A stretch of DNA of 43,794 nucleotides from Anaerobiospirillum sp. NML120449 (lineage in GTDB: Bacteria > Pseudomonadota > Gammaproteobacteria > Enterobacterales > Succinivibrionaceae): assembly GCF_023051105.1 (NCBI RefSeq), contig NZ_JALKIL010000041.1, positions 1 to 43,794 on the forward strand, read 5' to 3'. A program made the position numbers and the translations under genes. The notes beneath the pieces are model-generated. The model had not been told where the DNA came from, did not search any database, and saw only the letters and a program-made list of their open reading frames with translations. Positions 18,178 to 28,532 of this stretch are shown here, piece by piece (position 1 is the stretch's first letter; each line of letters opens with the position of its first letter).

Positions 18178-19039
18178 GAGCCTGCCTCAGGTGCTCAAGG
18201 TGAGCGCTGATCCTTGAAATGAGGGTACCGTCGTAATGGTCGCTGAAAGTGCCGTCAAAATCGCTTTCCAGCAGAATCTGGTCGGCAGGCAGGTCATGAG
18301 CAAGGAGGGTGAATTTTTTCCGATTGTCTGCAAAGAGCAGAGCCTGCCCAAGTCCGGTCTTAAGGCCGTCCTTTATCAGAGCCCTGGCAAGGGGAGGCTT
18401 ACCATTAAAGCCATGGAAACAGCCTCTGATTCTGCCCTTGAGATCTGTTTGCCTGATGCAGCGCTGCAGATCAGTAAAGGCCCGTACACAGTGAAAGGAA
18501 TAAGGCAGATTCAGATGCACGGTGGCATGCAGAAAGTCACTGAGGCAGCGGTACTGCTCATCCATATCCACAGTACAACGCGTATCAAGGCCCACCTCAC
18601 CAAGAGCCTGCCCATACAGCTGAGGACAGCTGTCCTGCACAAAGGCAATGACCTTTAACAGCAGCTGCAGCTCTGCCTCCCAGGCGTTGTGCTCAAGCAC
18701 GTCAGACAGCCAGAAAGGATGAATCCCGACTCCAAGAGAAAAGCGCCCACTGTCAGCAAGCCCGGCGCGCCTGAGCACGCTGGCACACATCAGTGCATCA
18801 AAGGCACAGACGCTTTGTAAAACAAAATGCTCGACCTCGGAGGACACAAAGCTCTCAAGCCGCGCCTCCAGCTGACCGCCAGCGGACAGCCTGTCAGCCT
18901 GAGCTTCGACCTGCTCATTCAGATACTGCCACCAGTCATCATGTGAGCGCACACCTGCGCAATAAAAGCGACTGACCAGCTCATGCGGGTCATAAAGTCC
19001 CAGCAGCAAATGGCAATGGTGGTCACAAAGCCCCGTCAT
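18164..19039 (-). CDS. TatD-family metal-dependent hydrolase
   Basis: A 291-residue protein with the TatD layout: an N-terminal metal site ([10 protein letters not shown] in place of the usual D-x-H-x-H), [26 protein letters not shown] and LLESDFDG. Members are cytosolic two-metal nucleases that remove nucleotides from DNA or RNA 3' ends. I start it at 19039 ([10 protein letters not shown]) because GAGGGGGACAG lies just upstream; the frame is open to 19123 but that extension has no family similarity. It is less conserved than the usual E. coli TatD, YcfH or YjjV, so I do not name it. The 3' end merges into the 15-bp repeat block. Confidence 0.8.
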   Translation of the reverse strand: MTGLCDHHCHLLLGLYDPHELVSRFYCAGVRSHDDWWQYLNEQVEAQADRLSAGGQLEARLESFVSSEVEHFVLQSVCAFDALMCASVLRRAGLADSGRFSLGVGIHPFWLSDVLEHNAWEAELQLLLKVIAFVQDSCPQLYGQALGEVGLDTRCTVDMDEQYRCLSDFLHATVHLNLPYSFHCVRAFTDLQRCIRQTDLKGRIRGCFHGFNGKPPLARALIKDGLKTGLGQALLFADNRKKFTLLAHDLPADQILLESDFDGTFSDHYDGTLISRISAHLEHLRQAPLGK

Positions 19040-19420
19040 CTCTGTCCCCCTCAATAAAGGAAAATCCCGGCCACAAGGCCACTCCCAAGGTGCCCCATCC
19101 CGGACCGCTGAAGCCATGGCCAACCGCCATGGCCCTTGCAGCCATTGCCACGAGCCAGGGCGTGGCTGCAGCGCGGCTGCGGCGCTCCGAGCTAGCCCGA
19201 TTCAGGCCCTTATCTTAAGGCACAGTCGGCAAAAAGCTATGCCCCTTGCGCAACCTGTCCTCAGATCGCACTTACCAGATACACAAAACGCAATTAAAAA
19301 ACGCCCATCAGGGCGCTTTTATAAGCTCTTTATGAGCAATATGTAGACATGACCGCATTTCTGGACCTGCCCGGCATTGCCGGGACTTACCAGGCATGAC
19401 CGGGCGGCTCTGACCGTACG
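19040..19420. other. Spacer between kinase and TatD-like gene
   Basis: About 380 bp. It holds the GCCATGGC - caacc - GCCATGGC pair (19113-19133), the terminator at 19296-19320 and a small CCCGG - cattg - CCGGG hairpin (19370-19384). No gene seen. Confidence 0.6.
19296..19320 (-). terminator. Terminator of the hybrid histidine kinase
   Basis: Read on the minus strand, AAAAGCGCCC - TGAT - GGGCGTTTTTT forms a compact stem with a six-U tract, 100 bp after the kinase stop. The plus strand also ends in TTTT, so it may work both ways. Confidence 0.8.
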
Positions 19421-22267
19421 TCAGCTGCGGCTGCTGTTGGAGGCGCCGCTGGCGCCGCTGGCGGCTGCGCCGGCAGTCTGGTCTGCTGCCATGGCAGCGG
19501 CGGAGGCCGGAGCGGTGGACTGTTCAGTTACCGGTACTGCAGGATCGCCTGCTACATATTCATCAGGTGAAGCGCCCATGATCTGAGGCTTGAGCTGGGC
19601 TCGGGCCGCCTCGCGAGCTGCAGCAATTTCCGGATCTTCAGACTCTACAGGATCTGGAGCAACGGCCTGAGAGCCGTAAGGCACACCGCGCTCAGGTGCA
19701 GCAACCTCGCCATTTGCCATATATGGTATGCAGGAAGGATCATCAGGATGCTCGCGGCAGTACCAGCGGGCACGGGCGTCTTTGATGCACATCTCCAGGA
19801 GCTTGAAGTCAATCGGCTTGGAGACATGATAGTTCATGCCAGCATCAAGTGAGGCCTTGATATCCTCAGAGAAGGCATTGGCCGTCATGGCAATCACAGG
19901 AATCACGCGGGCATCGCTGCGATCAAGATTACGGATATCGCGGGTAGCCTCAAGACCATCCTTTCGCGGCATCTGTACGTCCATGAGAATAATGTCGTAA
20001 GTGCCAGGTAAGCTGCGGCTGAATTCTTCAACCACCTCAACACCGTCAGAGCATACCTTACAGTGGGCACCGCGCATGCTCAGCAGATCTACCAGAATCT
20101 CGGAATTGAGCTCATTATCCTCGGCAGCCAGAATATTCATGCCCTCAAGAATATTGGCCTCGCCCTTGCCATCAGTCCTGCCATCGGCTGACTCACGGTG
20201 AGACATGGTATCCAGAGCCTGCTTGAGGCTGGACAGGAACAGAGGCTTGTTCAGGAAATGAGAAACACCGGCCTCCATGGCATCAAGCTCAACCTCAGAA
20301 TAGTCGTAGCTTGAGAGCATGATGACAGGAATGTCCTTGAAGCTGCTCTGATTGAGGGTGCGGGCAACGGATACACCGTCTTCGTTTTCAAGCTTCAGGT
20401 CAAGCAAAATGAGACTGATGCTGGAGTTATCTTTCTCCATGCTGGCCAGAATTTCCATGGCATCAGCACTGCCACGGGCATGATAAGACTTTACTCCGGC
20501 CTCAGAGAGGGTTACCTCTACTGACTTGAAGTCGGAAATATCGTCATCAATGATAAGTACATTGCTGATGTTGTGGGTAGCAAAGAAGTCACGATCATTG
20601 ACCTCAACGCCATGAATCTTGAATGAAAGGTTGACCGTAATGGTAGTACCCTCACCCTCCCTGCTCTTGACGTCGATAGTACCGCCCAGCAGTTTGATGA
20701 GATTGTTGGTAATGGTCATTCCAAGACCGGTACCCTGTATGCGGGTGTTCATGGCCGTCTCAGAACGGGCAAATGGTTCAAAAATATGCTTGAGGAAGTC
20801 CTCAGTCATACCCATGCCATTGTCCCTGACCTCAAAGATATAGCTGGCAATATTGTTATTGGAGCGCTTTGGCTCCTCGGTAACAGTCAGACAGACATGA
20901 CCGCCTACCTGAGTGTACTTGACCGCATTGGACAGCAGATTAAGCAGAATCTGATTGACGCGCAGATCATCGCCGATGAGAAGCTCATGCTCGATACTGT
21001 TGATATGAATATCAAAGGCCTGATGACGGCCGTGAGCCTGAGGACGGACAATGGTATTGACGTTTTCAATGAGCTCGGCAAGCGAGAACTCACGGGCATT
21101 GACCGAGACCTTGCCGCTTTCAATCTTGGACATGTCCAGAATGTCATTGATAAGGCCCAGCAGGTGTTGCGAGGACGCACTGATCTTGCGGGCATAGTCA
21201 GCCACTTTCTGCTGATTGCCACTGTCGCGGGCCAGCAGAGTGCACAGACCGACAATGGCATTCATAGGGGTACGCAGGTCATGACTCATGGCACTGAGGA
21301 AGTTACTCTTGGCCTTATTGGCCTGCTCAGCCTCGTTATAGGCCTGAGCCGTCAGCTCACGCATGTGCTTTTCATTTTGCAGAGCATCAATGAGATCCAT
21401 GGATGACTGCTTGTTGCGGGTGGCCAGATAGGCAATGACCAGAGCTACTACCAGGAAGAAGATCAGACCGTAACAGGCATCAGCTGCTGACAGCCAGCCA
21501 TAGCGCGGAATAATATGCAGAGTGACACGGCGGCCGGAGATGAGCTTGGAGTAGGAAACACAGTCCTTGAGCTGGTGATGCTGCAGGGTGGAACCCACTT
21601 CAACAGGCTTGCCGAAATTCATCATGACAAAGCGGTACTCATAGCCCTGACGGGTAAGGTCATTGAGCCCAAAAGGCTCAATGATCTCAGGCAGAGACAT
21701 GGAAATGGCTGAAAAGCCCCAGAAAGTACCGTCGTTGAGATAAACAGGATTACGGGCCACCATGGCAATGCCGCCCTGAAGGAATTTGCGCGGACCGTCA
21801 ATGGTGGTAAGACCGGAGAGCATGGCGTATTCGGCTGTTTCGCGGGTGATTTCACGTTCGAGCACGTTATCACCTATGGCAGCTTCGTTACCGGCCAGAG
21901 GATAGGAGTAGAGCATGATACCTTTTGGCAGCAGCTGCAGGCCTTTGATTGCCGGGGTATCGTAGAGCATGGAAGCGAAGAGATTGAATTCCTGCAGATG
22001 GGTTTTGCCGTCCAGATTTTCCATCATGGCACGCATCTTATCCTCACCCATGGAGTGCAAAAAGCCCTCGACCATATCGGTCTTTTCAATCATGTTGTTG
22101 AGGATAATTTCAACGTGGGAAATGGATTCCTGAGCCATGGAGCGCGCAAGGTCACGGCGCGACTCAATGATCTGGAAAATAAAGACAAAGTAGATAGCCA
22201 GCAGGACGCCGAAAGATATGATAAAGCGAGTGACAAAGTATCGCAGAAATGGCCTGTTCATAAGCAA
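19421..22267 (-). CDS. CHASE-type hybrid sensor histidine kinase with two receiver domains
   Basis: A 948-residue inner-membrane sensor. Order: TM1 (about 11-33), a periplasmic CHASE-like sensor (about 50-255, with FLQGGIAMVARNPVY and FWGFSAISMS), TM2 (about 265-283), a HisKA domain with H329 in SAMSHDLRTPMNAI, a HATPase domain (NQILLNLLSNAVKYT; DNGMGM; GTGLGM), a first receiver (VLIIDDD; LILLDLKLENEDG) and a second receiver (ILAAEDNELN; IILMDVQMPRKDG; IAMTANAF; SKPID). An Ala/Pro/Ser-rich tail ends it. No HPt domain is fused and no response regulator is adjacent, so the phosphorelay partner is elsewhere. The start is TTG at 22267 (GGGGAG 7 nt upstream) or ATG at 22261. The ligand is unknown. 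Confidence 0.9.
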   Translation of the reverse strand: MLMNRPFLRYFVTRFIISFGVLLAIYFVFIFQIIESRRDLARSMAQESISHVEIILNNMIEKTDMVEGFLHSMGEDKMRAMMENLDGKTHLQEFNLFASMLYDTPAIKGLQLLPKGIMLYSYPLAGNEAAIGDNVLEREITRETAEYAMLSGLTTIDGPRKFLQGGIAMVARNPVYLNDGTFWGFSAISMSLPEIIEPFGLNDLTRQGYEYRFVMMNFGKPVEVGSTLQHHQLKDCVSYSKLISGRRVTLHIIPRYGWLSAADACYGLIFFLVVALVIAYLATRNKQSSMDLIDALQNEKHMRELTAQAYNEAEQANKAKSNFLSAMSHDLRTPMNAIVGLCTLLARDSGNQQKVADYARKISASSQHLLGLINDILDMSKIESGKVSVNAREFSLAELIENVNTIVRPQAHGRHQAFDIHINSIEHELLIGDDLRVNQILLNLLSNAVKYTQVGGHVCLTVTEEPKRSNNNIASYIFEVRDNGMGMTEDFLKHIFEPFARSETAMNTRIQGTGLGMTITNNLIKLLGGTIDVKSREGEGTTITVNLSFKIHGVEVNDRDFFATHNISNVLIIDDDISDFKSVEVTLSEAGVKSYHARGSADAMEILASMEKDNSSISLILLDLKLENEDGVSVARTLNQSSFKDIPVIMLSSYDYSEVELDAMEAGVSHFLNKPLFLSSLKQALDTMSHRESADGRTDGKGEANILEGMNILAAEDNELNSEILVDLLSMRGAHCKVCSDGVEVVEEFSRSLPGTYDIILMDVQMPRKDGLEATRDIRNLDRSDARVIPVIAMTANAFSEDIKASLDAGMNYHVSKPIDFKLLEMCIKDARARWYCREHPDDPSCIPYMANGEVAAPERGVPYGSQAVAPDPVESEDPEIAAAREAARAQLKPQIMGASPDEYVAGDPAVPVTEQSTAPASAAAMAADQTAGAAASGASGASNSSRS

Positions 22268-23401
22268 TCGGCCACTCCCCTGCAGTAATCATGCAGGAGC
22301 AGAAGCCGCCTCTGTTGGCATGTTAATAAAACAGTCTGTAAAAACAGTCTGTACCCGCTAAAGGCCTGACCTCATAAATTCAGACCGGCTCAAAGCCGTC
22401 AGCCCAAACCTTGTGCCGTAAACAACAAACGGCTGCACAGGCAAGGAGGGAAAAGAAGCATGCAATAACATCAGGTCAGAGCATGACTGAACCTGGCATT
22501 ACCTTGCTGAAAAAGACAGGTTCTCACCTGCCCGCAAAATCTGCCGACCACACAGCAGTACCTGCCGCAGGCCTGCGGCTCACAGCCCCAGCTGCGCCCT
22601 GCAGCCTGCAGCTGCGGCCTGCATCCCGGGCTGCATGCCTGGCTGCATGTCTTGCTGCAGCCATGGGGATAGCGCTCATCAAAGCTTTGACGGCCGCCTG
22701 TTGTCATAATATTTCAGGCAAGACAATATCATGCCCTGGTGCAGTTTATCTGCATCTGACATGATGTGCAGCATGAAGCCTGCCATAAGTGTATTTTCAA
22801 ATTTCCTGAAGTAATGAGATTACTGCACAGCTCACATAAGCGCATCTTCAGTGCCAGCATGAGCTGACAGTGGTAAGTCCAACTACAATGCCACCTCAAA
22901 AGTATGCTGCCTGGCTCAAAAGTATGCTGGCAGAAGACCAGAGAATGAGTAAAACAGCTGCTTGCAGGGCATCACCTGTATGGCCGCATACCCGCAGTGT
23001 GTCCAGGACTTATGTACAGATTCGCTGACCACTTAACGCTGTGTGACTGTCTACGATTTTAGGTCAAAAGCACCGTAGGATCAGGACATTTTGGTACAAA
23101 CTGTGCGCCAGGTAAAAAACCTGCCTCAATAATATGGCTCAAGCACCATATTTAAATACATGACAACTCAAAAAGCACAATAATGTTCGTTTGCCCGCCC
23201 CTCTTTAATGCAGCCCAGGCCGCCGCCCTGGCGACGCTGCGCTGCGCCGCAGCGACGCCCGATGCCCTCTGCACATAAGCAATGAGCCCGCCTCATCCAT
23301 ACGGAAAAGACGGGCTCATAATCTGGGCCGCTGGCAGCTTCAGCTGCCAGCAGCTGTGTGCTGCAGGCGCAGCTGGGCTGCAGCCAGGGCAGCGATTACT
23401 G
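22268..23401. other. Intergenic region without a supportable gene
   Basis: About 1.13 kb between the kinase start and the prfC stop. It should hold the kinase promoter. Features seen: a 15-bp direct repeat CTCAAAAGTATGCTG (about 22896 and 22916), a GC-rich imperfect palindrome near 23230-23260, a terminator-like hairpin at 23282-23319, and CTGGCAGCT - tc - AGCTGCCAG (23331-23350). No coding sequence could be supported. Confidence 0.6.
23282..23319 (-). terminator. Probable terminator of prfC
   Basis: On the minus strand GAGCCCG pairs with CGGGCTC and the stem continues inward with mostly paired bases to a GTAT loop, giving about 15 pairs. Only a weak T-rich stretch follows (ATTGCTTATG). It lies about 85 bp downstream of the prfC stop. 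Confidence 0.5.
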
Positions 23402-24994
23402 TCAGTGCTCCCTGGTTGAGGCAAAGGTAATCTTTGGATAGCGCTCCTGGGCCAGAGAAAGGTTAACACCTGAGGTGGCCAGGTAGGTCAGGCTGTCGCT
23501 GCCATCAAGGGCCAGATAGGTAGGAACCTTGTCCTTGAACTCCTCAAGGGCCTTGTTGTCATCGCAGTGTACCCAGCGGGCAGTGGTGACATTAACGGCC
23601 TCGTAAGTAGCATCAACGTTGTACTCATGCTTGAGACGGGAAACTACCACGTCAAACTGCAGCACACCTACGGCACCTACGATGAGATCATTGTTGATAA
23701 GCGGACGGAAGACCTGAACGGCACCCTCCTCAGAAAGCTGGAGCAGACCTTTGAGCAGCTGCTTCTGTTTGAGCGGGTCACGTAGACGGATACGGCGGAA
23801 CAGTTCAGGGGCAAAGTTTGGAATGCCGCTGAAGTGCAGCTCTTCACCTTCGGTGAAGGTGTCACCAATACGGATAGTACCGTGGTTGTGAATACCGATA
23901 ATGTCACCGGCTACAGCCTCGGTGGCAATGTCACGCTCACCTGCCATAAAGGTTACGGCATCAGAAATCTGAACATCGCGGCCAATGCGTACATGACGCA
24001 TCTTCATGCCCTTTTTGTACTCACCTGATACCAGACGCATAAAGGCGATACGGTCACGGTGCTTAGGGTCCATATTTGCCTGAATCTTGAAGATAAAGCC
24101 GCTGAGCTTCTCTTCGTCGGCCTTAACCTCACGGCTGTCAGCGGTACGGCTGAGCGGTGTAGGAGCCCACTCGGTCAGACCGTCGAGCATGCAGTCCACG
24201 CCAAAGTTACCAAGAGCGGTACCAAAGAATACAGGAGTAAGCTCACCTGCCAGGAAGGCCTCATGGTCAAAGCTGTTGGAGGCCATGGAAATAAGCTCCA
24301 TGCTCTCACGCAGCTCCTTTGCCAGATCCTCACCTACGGCCACATCAATCTCAGGATTATCAATGCCCTTGATGGTGCGGCGCTCCTGAATATGGAAGCC
24401 CTCACCTGAGTGGTAGAGAATGACCTCATCGCGCAGGATATGGTAGATGCCCTTGAAAGACTTGCCTGAGCCAATTGGCCAGGTCACAGGAGCACACAGA
24501 ATCTTGAGCTCGGACTCAACTTCGTCGAGCAGCTCCAGAGGATTGCGGGTCTCACGGTCAAGCTTGTTCATGAAAGTAAGGATAGGAGTATCACGCAGAC
24601 GTGTTACTTCCATGAGCTTGCGGGTACGATCCTCAACACCTTTGGCTGCGTCAATAACCATCAGACAGGAGTCTACGGCTGTGAGCACGCGGTAAGTGTC
24701 TTCAGAGAAGTCTTCGTGGCCCGGGGTATCGAGCAGATTGACTATGCAGTTGTTGTAAGGGAACTGCATTACCGAGGTGGTAACGGAAATACCACGCTCC
24801 TTTTCCATGGCCATCCAGTCCGAACGGGCAAAGGAGCCGGTACTGCCACGACCCTTTACCTCACCGGCACGCTGAATGACACTGCCAAAAAGCAGCACCT
24901 TCTCAGTGATGGTAGTCTTACCCGCATCAGGGTGGGAAATGATTGCAAAGGTACGTCTCTTGTTGACCTCTTGCAGGAAATTCTGATCAGCCAT
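23402..24994 (-). CDS. prfC: Peptide chain release factor 3
   Basis: A 530-residue GTPase that recycles RF1 and RF2 from the ribosome after termination. It is nearly colinear with E. coli RF3 (529 residues): the N-terminus [20 protein letters not shown] contains the P-loop, followed by the RGIS switch, [14 protein letters not shown] and the C-terminal end STREH. I start it at MADQNFLQ because this matches the E. coli start; the frame is open for another 126 codons upstream, but that part has no RF3 similarity and is Cys/Pro/Ala-rich noise. The ribosome binding site (TTAGGG) is close to the start. It lies downstream of ispH in the same orientation, 470 bp apart. Confidence 0.97.
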   Translation of the reverse strand: MADQNFLQEVNKRRTFAIISHPDAGKTTITEKVLLFGSVIQRAGEVKGRGSTGSFARSDWMAMEKERGISVTTSVMQFPYNNCIVNLLDTPGHEDFSEDTYRVLTAVDSCLMVIDAAKGVEDRTRKLMEVTRLRDTPILTFMNKLDRETRNPLELLDEVESELKILCAPVTWPIGSGKSFKGIYHILRDEVILYHSGEGFHIQERRTIKGIDNPEIDVAVGEDLAKELRESMELISMASNSFDHEAFLAGELTPVFFGTALGNFGVDCMLDGLTEWAPTPLSRTADSREVKADEEKLSGFIFKIQANMDPKHRDRIAFMRLVSGEYKKGMKMRHVRIGRDVQISDAVTFMAGERDIATEAVAGDIIGIHNHGTIRIGDTFTEGEELHFSGIPNFAPELFRRIRLRDPLKQKQLLKGLLQLSEEGAVQVFRPLINNDLIVGAVGVLQFDVVVSRLKHEYNVDATYEAVNVTTARWVHCDDNKALEEFKDKVPTYLALDGSDSLTYLATSGVNLSLAQERYPKITFASTREH

Positions 24995-25463
24995 AGCCCT
25001 AACCACATGAACCGCACCACTCCGGTCCCATGCCTCTGCGGACATCACCGGCTCAAAGATACGGAAGTTGAAGACCAGGATTGACGCATGGCCACCAGGG
25101 CTCATGGGCACATCCGTGTATCTGAATACCGCAGCACCAAAGACGGCTGCAGATCTGCCCAGGCGGGCAAAGACCCGATATTTTAGCACAACACAGCCCA
25201 GGCTCAGGGGCTGGTTGAGGGGATCAGGTAACACAAAAAGACAGCCACCACTGCACAGGCACAGGCAGGCCGCAACAGGGCAGCAAAAAGGAAGGAAAAA
25301 GGGGATTGAGGATCCGGCCATGCACACGGCCATGGCCAGGGGCCCCTGTACAGGACCTGGCCAGGCCGGCATGGCAGGCAGGCCGGGGCCGGAACAGGGC
25401 AGGCAGCGTCAGCGCAGCAGGCGCCGCCGGCGACGCCTGCGGCCAGCCCGGTAGGGCCTTATA
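24995..25463. other. Spacer between ispH and prfC
   Basis: About 470 bp, GC-rich, with GGCATGGCAGGCAGGCCGGG-like repetition at 25350-25410. It should hold the prfC promoter. The open frame in it is an in-frame extension of prfC that I judge non-coding. Confidence 0.6.
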
Positions 25464-26408
25464 CTAATCGAGGCCCTCTGGCATTGGGAAGACACGGTGA
25501 ATCTGCTCGTCACCGGTCATGATGACTTCATCGCTGCCACCACGTTCCTTGAGGAAAGCAATGATGTCCTGAACAATGTGCTCAGGTACGGAGGCGCCGG
25601 CAGTTACACCTACGCGCTCGGCACCGGCGAGCATTTCGTCGGTAATGTCAGAGCAGTCATCGATAAGGAAGGAGCGGGCCCCGACACCCTTGGCAACTTC
25701 GCTCAGGCGCTTGGAGTTGGAGCTGTTCTTTGAGCCTGCCACAATCACAAGGTCACACTGCTCGGCCAGTACCTTTACTGCAGCCTGACGGTTCTGAGTA
25801 GCAAAGCAGGTGTCATCACGGCGTGGTCCCTCAATGAAAGGGAACCTGGCCTTAAGAGCATTTACAGTAAGCGCAGTCTCATCAATTGACAGAGTGGTCT
25901 GGGTAGCAAAAAGAGCGCGGTCAGTGGTTAAAGACAGATTGGCCACATCCTCAGGGGTAAGGATAACGTGCACCTTGCTCTCAGGGCCGCTGTACTGACC
26001 AACAGTACCTGCTACTTCCTGGTGACCGTCGTGACCGATGATGACCACTTCCTTACCCTCACGGGCAGCACGGGCAACCTTGAAATGCACACGGCTTACC
26101 AGCGGACAGGTAGCGTCAATTACGGTCTCAGCCATGCTCTCGGCTGCTTCAAAGGTTTTGGTACCTACACCGTGGGCAGAGAAAATTACCACCTTGTTCT
26201 CAGGCTCAGGAATCTCATCCAGACGCTCAACAAAGTGTGCGCCTCTTGAGGCCAGATCAGCCACTACATGCTTGTTATGCACCACCTCATGGAGCACATA
26301 CACCTTTTGAGTACCATACTTCTCAAGAGCACGGTTAACCACGGCAATGGCTCTTTCAACACCGGCACAAAAACCACGTGTTCTGGCAAGGTAAAGCTTA
26401 AAACTCAC
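25464..26408 (-). CDS. ispH: 4-hydroxy-3-methylbut-2-enyl diphosphate reductase
   Basis: A 314-residue [4Fe-4S] enzyme, the last step of the MEP isoprenoid pathway, making IPP and DMAPP from HMBPP. The three cluster cysteines are visible in RTRGFCAGVERAI (C14), DATCPLV and DDTCFATQNRQAAV. The family's HEVVHN, GHDGHQEVAGT (catalytic histidines), KNSSNS and GVTAGASVPEH are present. The length matches E. coli IspH (316). It starts with GTG at 26408 after GAGG. In E. coli ispH ends the ribF-ileS-lspA-fkpB-ispH cluster; here it lies about 7 kb from lspA, separated by the sugar locus. Confidence 0.97.
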   Translation of the reverse strand: MSFKLYLARTRGFCAGVERAIAVVNRALEKYGTQKVYVLHEVVHNKHVVADLASRGAHFVERLDEIPEPENKVVIFSAHGVGTKTFEAAESMAETVIDATCPLVSRVHFKVARAAREGKEVVIIGHDGHQEVAGTVGQYSGPESKVHVILTPEDVANLSLTTDRALFATQTTLSIDETALTVNALKARFPFIEGPRRDDTCFATQNRQAAVKVLAEQCDLVIVAGSKNSSNSKRLSEVAKGVGARSFLIDDCSDITDEMLAGAERVGVTAGASVPEHIVQDIIAFLKERGGSDEVIMTGDEQIHRVFPMPEGLD

Positions 26409-26582
26409 AGATCAGATCCTCAAAAAACAATGACATTCCCATATCATGCTCCGCCCCGGCGCACTGCAGACCACCATGGGCCGCAGCGCCAGGCGGCAGG
26501 TGCCGGCCTGGCGGCCTGCCGCCGCAGGCCAGCGCAGGCCGCTGCCTGCAGTCCGGCTCCCGGCGTGCAGCCATGCCTGACA

Positions 26583-27701
26583 TCACTGGCCTTCACTGGC
26601 GTGATAGATGCGCTGCTCGATGAACTCGTCTATAGGAATGTCACGGTTAAGACGGCGGTTGAACGGTCTGCTGGAATCGCGCTCAATCAGATCCTGCTCA
26701 ATCTTGACGGAAATACCGCCCTTGAACTGCTCAAAATTCTGCTCGAGATCGAAAATCAGACGGGCAAAGTTGCGATAGTCAGGTGCCATGGTGGACAGAG
26801 CCGGAGTCATGAACAGATCGACTGTTTCATTATCAAAGCCAATCACTCCAACCTTGTCCAGCAGTTCTGGTGACTGTTCGCGCAGGTATTTCATAAATCC
26901 CACGCCAATCATGTCGCAGCCACACATTATGCCATCGTAGCGTTCGTAAAGCCTGTTTTCGATAAATATTCGCCCCGAGTTATAACCATGCTCTATGCTG
27001 AATTTGCCCTCCAGAATCATAGGCTCAAAATGTGGTCTGTTATCGGCTCTTAAGCGGTTGCAGAACTTGTAGTAACCGTCACGGCGCATCTGACCTGAAA
27101 GCTTGCCAAGATCACCTGACAGATGCAGGATGCGGGTAAAGCCATTGGCATAAAGATGCTCACAGGCTCTGATAGAAGAGTTGAAATCGTTGGAGTACAG
27201 GCAGCGCACACCCTTGGTGGTGTCGACATTCTTGTCGAGCACTATGATGTGGCGGTCATGAGAGGCAATGCGGGGAATGAAAGTTGCCCTGTCATCAAGA
27301 CCGATAAAAACGGCCGCACTGATGCGGTGGCTGTCAAAGGCATCGTTGATGCTGCTGACAATGTCGTCCTCGGTCTCAGAAGGCACCAGCACGTCATACA
27401 AAATGGTGTAGCCGCGCTTTTTGGCCTCCACTGTGATGCAGGTGAGCATCGAGTTGTCGTAATGGGAATTGATACGTTCAAACAGACCGTCATTGAGGCG
27501 GGTCAGAAAGTACACGCCAATAACACGTGGCGAAATGCCCCGCAGAGCCTGTGAAGCAACATTAGGCTTGTAATTGTGCTTCCTTATGACCTCAAGCACC
27601 CTGCGCTTGGTCTCCTCAGGAATATCCGGATAGTTGTGCAGAACCTTGGATACGGTAGAGCGCGATACTCCCGCAAGCTTGGCAATATCTGTACTGTTCA
27701 T
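26583..27701 (-). CDS. LacI-family transcriptional repressor of the alpha-galactoside locus
   Basis: A 372-residue repressor with the LacI layout: an N-terminal helix-turn-helix (MNSTDIAKLAGVSRSTVSKV, with the hinge helix ending at NVASQALRG) and a periplasmic-binding-protein-like effector domain (IGVYFLTRLN, TILYDVLVP, HLYANGFTRILHLSG, GIMCGCDMIGVGFM, VGVIGFDNETVDLFMTPAL). It is divergent from the alpha-galactosidase gene 1 kb away, whose upstream DNA contains several CGAAC/GTTCG sites, so it most likely controls that gene and the GPH transporter. The inducer is inferred to be an alpha-galactoside or galactose. The core is typical; a C-terminal tail of about 30 residues extends beyond LacI length. 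Confidence 0.9.
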   Translation of the reverse strand: MNSTDIAKLAGVSRSTVSKVLHNYPDIPEETKRRVLEVIRKHNYKPNVASQALRGISPRVIGVYFLTRLNDGLFERINSHYDNSMLTCITVEAKKRGYTILYDVLVPSETEDDIVSSINDAFDSHRISAAVFIGLDDRATFIPRIASHDRHIIVLDKNVDTTKGVRCLYSNDFNSSIRACEHLYANGFTRILHLSGDLGKLSGQMRRDGYYKFCNRLRADNRPHFEPMILEGKFSIEHGYNSGRIFIENRLYERYDGIMCGCDMIGVGFMKYLREQSPELLDKVGVIGFDNETVDLFMTPALSTMAPDYRNFARLIFDLEQNFEQFKGGISVKIEQDLIERDSSRPFNRRLNRDIPIDEFIEQRIYHASEGQ

Positions 27702-27952
27702 AAAAATAACTCTTAGGGATCTGTCCTGAGCAAATAAAGGTTTTTCAGCTACGGCAGCGGCTGTCAGAGGTCAGCCGTAGTCAGCAAATGTCAGCTGCCA
27801 GGTAACTGATGCACAGACCTTTTCATATAAGTTCGTACCAGAGCGCACTGCTTACGGCTTCGGCTACGCCGTCCGGCCCCCGGCCGGGATGCCCTGCAGG
27901 CCGGGCTGCCGCCGCTGCGGCGTCTGACAGACCGACGGCGGGCCTCTTTTGT

Positions 27953-27970
27953 GTTACGAACAGAGTTTCC
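27953..27970. promoter_or_regulatory. Operator-like site 1
   Basis: GTTACGAACAGAGTTTCC carries the TTACGAAC half-site shared with the sites at 28215 and 28516. Its second half is weak. Confidence 0.35.
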
Positions 27971-28190
27971 TGTTTTGTGCACGTGCTCAGGAAGTGGAGA
28001 CAATTTAAGCAACAAATCTTATTGGCGCTCATAAGTATAAGCTTTTGCAGGTATTCATAACAGTGCACCAGGGGGCTGTGCACTGTATTAGCCAGCTTAT
28101 AAAACCCACACTTTCATCAATATGTGATACACGTTTACATGCTTTATTTATGGCCTTTTATACCTGTTTCAGCCCCCAAAACGCGTCAAT

Positions 28191-28231
28191 ATTCGTAACT
28201 GTTCGCACATTATTTTACGAACATGTTCGCA
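28191..28231. promoter_or_regulatory. Operator-like sites 2 and 3
   Basis: ATTCGTAACTGTTCGCA at 28191-28207 and TTACGAACATGTTCGCA at 28215-28231. The second contains the perfect palindrome CGAACATGTTCG (28218-28229), the size expected for a LacI-family site. Confidence 0.55.
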
Positions 28232-28413
28232 TATAACAGCCATACTAACAAAGGAATTGGCTAAAAACCAGGCCATACTTCACATCTTTCGTTATCCGTA
28301 TCTCACTGATAGCAGTCCGGTCCCATCTCCCGCCATCAGCAATCATTAAACGGCCTGTATAGGCAATTGTATTCTGTGATCCAGCTCATCTTTTTCTAAA
28401 GTTCAGCCACTGA

Positions 28414-28433
28414 TACGTGATCTAAATCACGTA
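28414..28433. promoter_or_regulatory. CRP-like palindrome
   Basis: TACGTGATCTAAATCACGTA: 8-bp perfect arms around CTAA, equal to CGTGA-N6-TCACG, close to the CRP consensus TGTGA-N6-TCACA. It sits about 40 bp upstream of the candidate TATAAT of the alpha-galactosidase promoter, consistent with catabolite control. Confidence 0.6.
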
Positions 28434-28440
28434 ATAGCTA

Positions 28441-28468
28441 TGGATAACACGCCTCAATTTTCTATAAT
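28441..28468 (+). promoter_or_regulatory. Candidate alpha-galactosidase promoter
   Basis: TGGATA (28441-28446) and perfect TATAAT (28463-28468), 16 bp apart. The transcript would start near 28475 and have a leader of about 275 nt. The operator-like sites at 28481 and 28516 then lie just downstream of the start, a position suited to repression. Confidence 0.45.
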
Positions 28469-28480
28469 CTAAATCAGATA

Positions 28481-28532
28481 ACACGTGTTCGTAATTTCTC
28501 ACGAATAAATACACATTACGAAACGGTTCGTG
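28481..28532. promoter_or_regulatory. Operator-like sites 4 and 5
   Basis: ACACGTGTTCGTAA at 28481-28494 and TTACGAAACGGTTCGTG at 28516-28532. The second has near-perfect dyad symmetry around a central CG (CGAAACGGTTCG), typical of LacI-family operators. Confidence 0.55.

Noticed and set aside
17877..18217. Plus-strand frames with pentapeptide repeats
   Set aside because: They arise from the 15-bp repeat, which keeps several frames open at once; no start signals.
24995..25372. 126-residue N-terminal extension of RF3
   Set aside because: No similarity to RF3, Cys/Pro/Ala-rich composition, and the E. coli protein starts at the internal ATG.
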